Assembly (NCBI RefSeq): GCF_030816505.1
Contig: NZ_JAUSYB010000001.1
Span: 62,001-126,000 of the forward strand
DNA: 64,000 bases
Direction of reading: 5' to 3'
Origin: Microbacterium sp. W4I20
Lineage (GTDB): Bacteria; Actinomycetota; Actinomycetes; Actinomycetales; Microbacteriaceae
Under the pieces are notes generated by a model. The model had not been told where the DNA came from, searched no databases, and saw only the letters and a list, made by a program, of their open reading frames with translations. This document shows positions 62,702 to 64,000 of this stretch, piece after piece; position 1 is the stretch's first letter; each line of letters begins with the position of its first letter. The position numbers were made by a program, and so were the translations under genes.

Positions 62702-63457
62702 ATGTCGCGCCCCGAGCCTCCGGTCACGGAGCGGGAGCCCGTCCGCGACAGACCGCCCACGCGCCTGTTCTTCCCGCTGATCTCGGTCGTCGCGCTGTTC
62801 CTGATCGTCATGTTCGCCGCCGCCTCCCAAGGCCTTCCACAGTTCTCCGCCGTGCCGCAGGGTGGGACCGAGGAGTCGTACGCTCCGACCGCACCACCGG
62901 CCCCGTCCGCGCCGCCGTCGTCGCTGCCCGAACCTCCCGAGGACTCGCTGCTCCTCACGATCATCGGCATCATCATGGCGACGATCGTCGGCGCGGTGAT
63001 CCTGATCGTGCTGTATCTGGGCCTACGCCTGCTGATCCGATACCTGGCCGGCCTATGGCGCGATCGGCCTCTCGCGCGTCGAGCGGCGGCGGAGGTCGAC
63101 GCCACGCCGATCACCGATTCCCTCACCGACGTCGAGCCCGATGTGGGGACGATGCGTCGCGGGATCGCAGAGGCACTGCGGACCATCGGCGAGCGTCCCG
63201 ATCCCGGAGACAGCATCATCGCCGCCTGGGTGGGGCTCGAGGAGACGGCCTCCGACGCGGGTACCGGCCGCGACATCCACGAGACGCCGTCGGAGTTCAC
63301 CGTGCGCATCGTCGGGAGTCGCGCGGGCATCGCGGACGAGGTCTCGGTGCTGCTGGGTCTGTACGAGCGGGTCCGGTTCGGCGGCCACATCGCCGACGAG
63401 GGGGATCGTCACCAGGCGGCAGCCTGCCTGAGCGGCATCCAGCGGGGGTGGCGATGA
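62702..63457 (+). CDS. DUF4129 domain membrane protein
   Basis: The 251-residue protein has an N-terminal transmembrane helix (about 22-43), a Pro/Ser/Ala-rich outer loop (about 55-80), a second helix (about 82-108) and a cytoplasmic DUF4129 region (about 145-251; AAWVGLEETASDAG, TPSEFTVRI, LYERVRFGGH). DUF4129 proteins occur with MoxR ATPases and DUF58 proteins in actinobacteria and may act with transglutaminase-like or vWA partners at the membrane. The stop overlaps the next ATG by 4 bp. Confidence 0.85.
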   Translation: MSRPEPPVTEREPVRDRPPTRLFFPLISVVALFLIVMFAAASQGLPQFSAVPQGGTEESYAPTAPPAPSAPPSSLPEPPEDSLLLTIIGIIMATIVGAVILIVLYLGLRLLIRYLAGLWRDRPLARRAAAEVDATPITDSLTDVEPDVGTMRRGIAEALRTIGERPDPGDSIIAAWVGLEETASDAGTGRDIHETPSEFTVRIVGSRAGIADEVSVLLGLYERVRFGGHIADEGDRHQAAACLSGIQRGWR

Positions 63458-63927
63458 CGGGTCGGATCGTGCTCGCGGGCATCGGCGGGATCATGGCGAT
63501 CGCGGTGCTCCTGCTGCTGTCGTGGCTCGGCGTGCCGATGGAGTTCGCGCTCATGTGGCTCATCGTCGTGATCGCAGTCGCCGTCGCGAGCCGACAGGTC
63601 TTCTTCGATGAGACCGTCGAATGGCCACCGCCGGAGCGCGAACGCATGGTGCGGGGCTCCGACGTCTCGCGCCTCGCCTGGTCCCTCAACACCCGCACGG
63701 GCGTCGCCGGGTATGTCGTCGTCGGCCGAGTCCAGCGCATCCTGCGACGTCGGCTGGCGCACCATGGCCTCGATCTCGACGACCCGGTGCAGCACGCGCG
63801 GATCGATGCGCTCCTGGGCTCCGGCATCCGCGAGGCGGTCCACCGTAAAGAAGTGCGGAGTTCCGACATCGACCGACTCCTCGATGCGATCGAGAAGCTT
63901 TCCCCAGAACCGGAGGAGACCAGATGA
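63454..63927 (+). CDS. Small membrane protein of the DUF4129-moxR operon
   Basis: The 157-residue protein has two transmembrane helices (about 4-22 and 27-46) and a cytoplasmic part rich in charged residues (WPPPERERMVRGSDVSRLAW, QRILRRRLAHHGLDLDD). No family is recognised. It sits between the DUF4129 gene and the MoxR gene, overlapping each by 4 bp, so it belongs to the same complex or pathway. Confidence 0.78.
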   Translation: MTGRIVLAGIGGIMAIAVLLLLSWLGVPMEFALMWLIVVIAVAVASRQVFFDETVEWPPPERERMVRGSDVSRLAWSLNTRTGVAGYVVVGRVQRILRRRLAHHGLDLDDPVQHARIDALLGSGIREAVHRKEVRSSDIDRLLDAIEKLSPEPEETR

Positions 63928-64000
63928 ACAGTGAAGAGACGGCACGGATCGCCGAGGTCGGGCGTCGGGTGAGGGAGAGCGTCGGCACGGCCGTCGTCGG
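63924..64000 (+). CDS. MoxR-family AAA ATPase, 3' part cut by window
   Basis: Only the first 25 codons are present (NSEETARIAEVGRRVRESVG, then TAVVG). This is how actinobacterial MoxR ATPases begin, before the Walker A motif. ATG 63924 has GGAGGAG at 63912-63918 and overlaps the previous stop by 4 bp. The identification rests on this short N-terminus and on operon context. Confidence 0.65.
   Translation, partial: MNSEETARIAEVGRRVRESVGTAVV

Overview
The window is a GC-rich, gene-dense stretch of actinobacterial chromosome, most likely from Microbacterium or a close relative in the Microbacteriaceae. This is inferred from the Wag31/DivIVA-SepF-YggT block after ftsZ, the QcrCAB/CtaCDEF respiratory chain with the small actinobacterial subunit CtaF, the DUF3043 and DUF3040 proteins, and many GTG starts with GTGA/ATGA overlaps. 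No rRNA, tRNA, CRISPR array, insertion sequence or phage gene was seen. No gap between genes exceeds about 300 bases.

Layout. (1) 1-18 kb is the division and cell-wall (dcw) cluster: mraZ, rsmH, ftsL-like, ftsI, murF, mraY, murD, ftsW, murG, murC, ftsQ, ftsZ, YggS-type PLP protein, sepF, yggT, wag31, lspA, rluD-type gene. It makes the lipid-linked peptidoglycan precursor and assembles the Z-ring and polar growth machinery. murE is absent between ftsI and murF, and murC is broken by one extra base. (2) 18.4-22.5 kb holds two tandem modules of ECF sigma factor plus single-pass membrane protein, each behind the same promoter motif ending 5 nt before a GTG start. The first sigma gene has lost one base. 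(3) 22.5-32.7 kb is housekeeping: dnaE, a membrane protein, hisD, nrdR, pyrD, DUF3043, an M20 dipeptidase and an ErpA-type Fe-S carrier. (4) 32.7-41.6 kb encodes the bc1-aa3 respiratory supercomplex in two convergent operons (ctaC-ctaD-ctaF on +, ctaE-qcrC-qcrA-qcrB on -). Between them lie a rhodanese, a GNAT and an internally deleted RidA remnant. (5) 41.8-44.8 kb has trpD, a PHP phosphoesterase and a 5'-3' exonuclease. (6) 44.8-47.6 kb is an accessory island: a tandem duplication of a lipoprotein gene plus a secreted PKD-like protein gene of unknown function, with strongly diverged N-termini in the secreted partner. (7) 47.8-56.1 kb has rpsA, then a six-gene operon that looks like sulfur assimilation (sulfonate-type ABC transporter, acetyl-CoA synthetase, O-acetylhomoserine sulfhydrylase, CoA-binding protein). 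(8) 56.1-64 kb has coaE, an MFS transporter, GNAT, DUF4126, uvrB, a TfoX-like protein, an OhrR-type MarR regulator divergent from a frameshifted small zinc-ribbon-like gene, and the start of a DUF4129-membrane protein-MoxR operon cut by the window end.

Two window-wide patterns stand out. Many first genes have a TAnnnT-type -10 element ending 6-7 nt before the start codon, which suggests widespread leaderless transcription. The word GGATGC/GCATCC recurs in frame even where it needs the rarer GAT or GCA codon. Three genes carry single-base indels (murC, an ECF sigma gene, the zinc-ribbon-like gene). Because murC is essential, at least that one is probably a sequence error.
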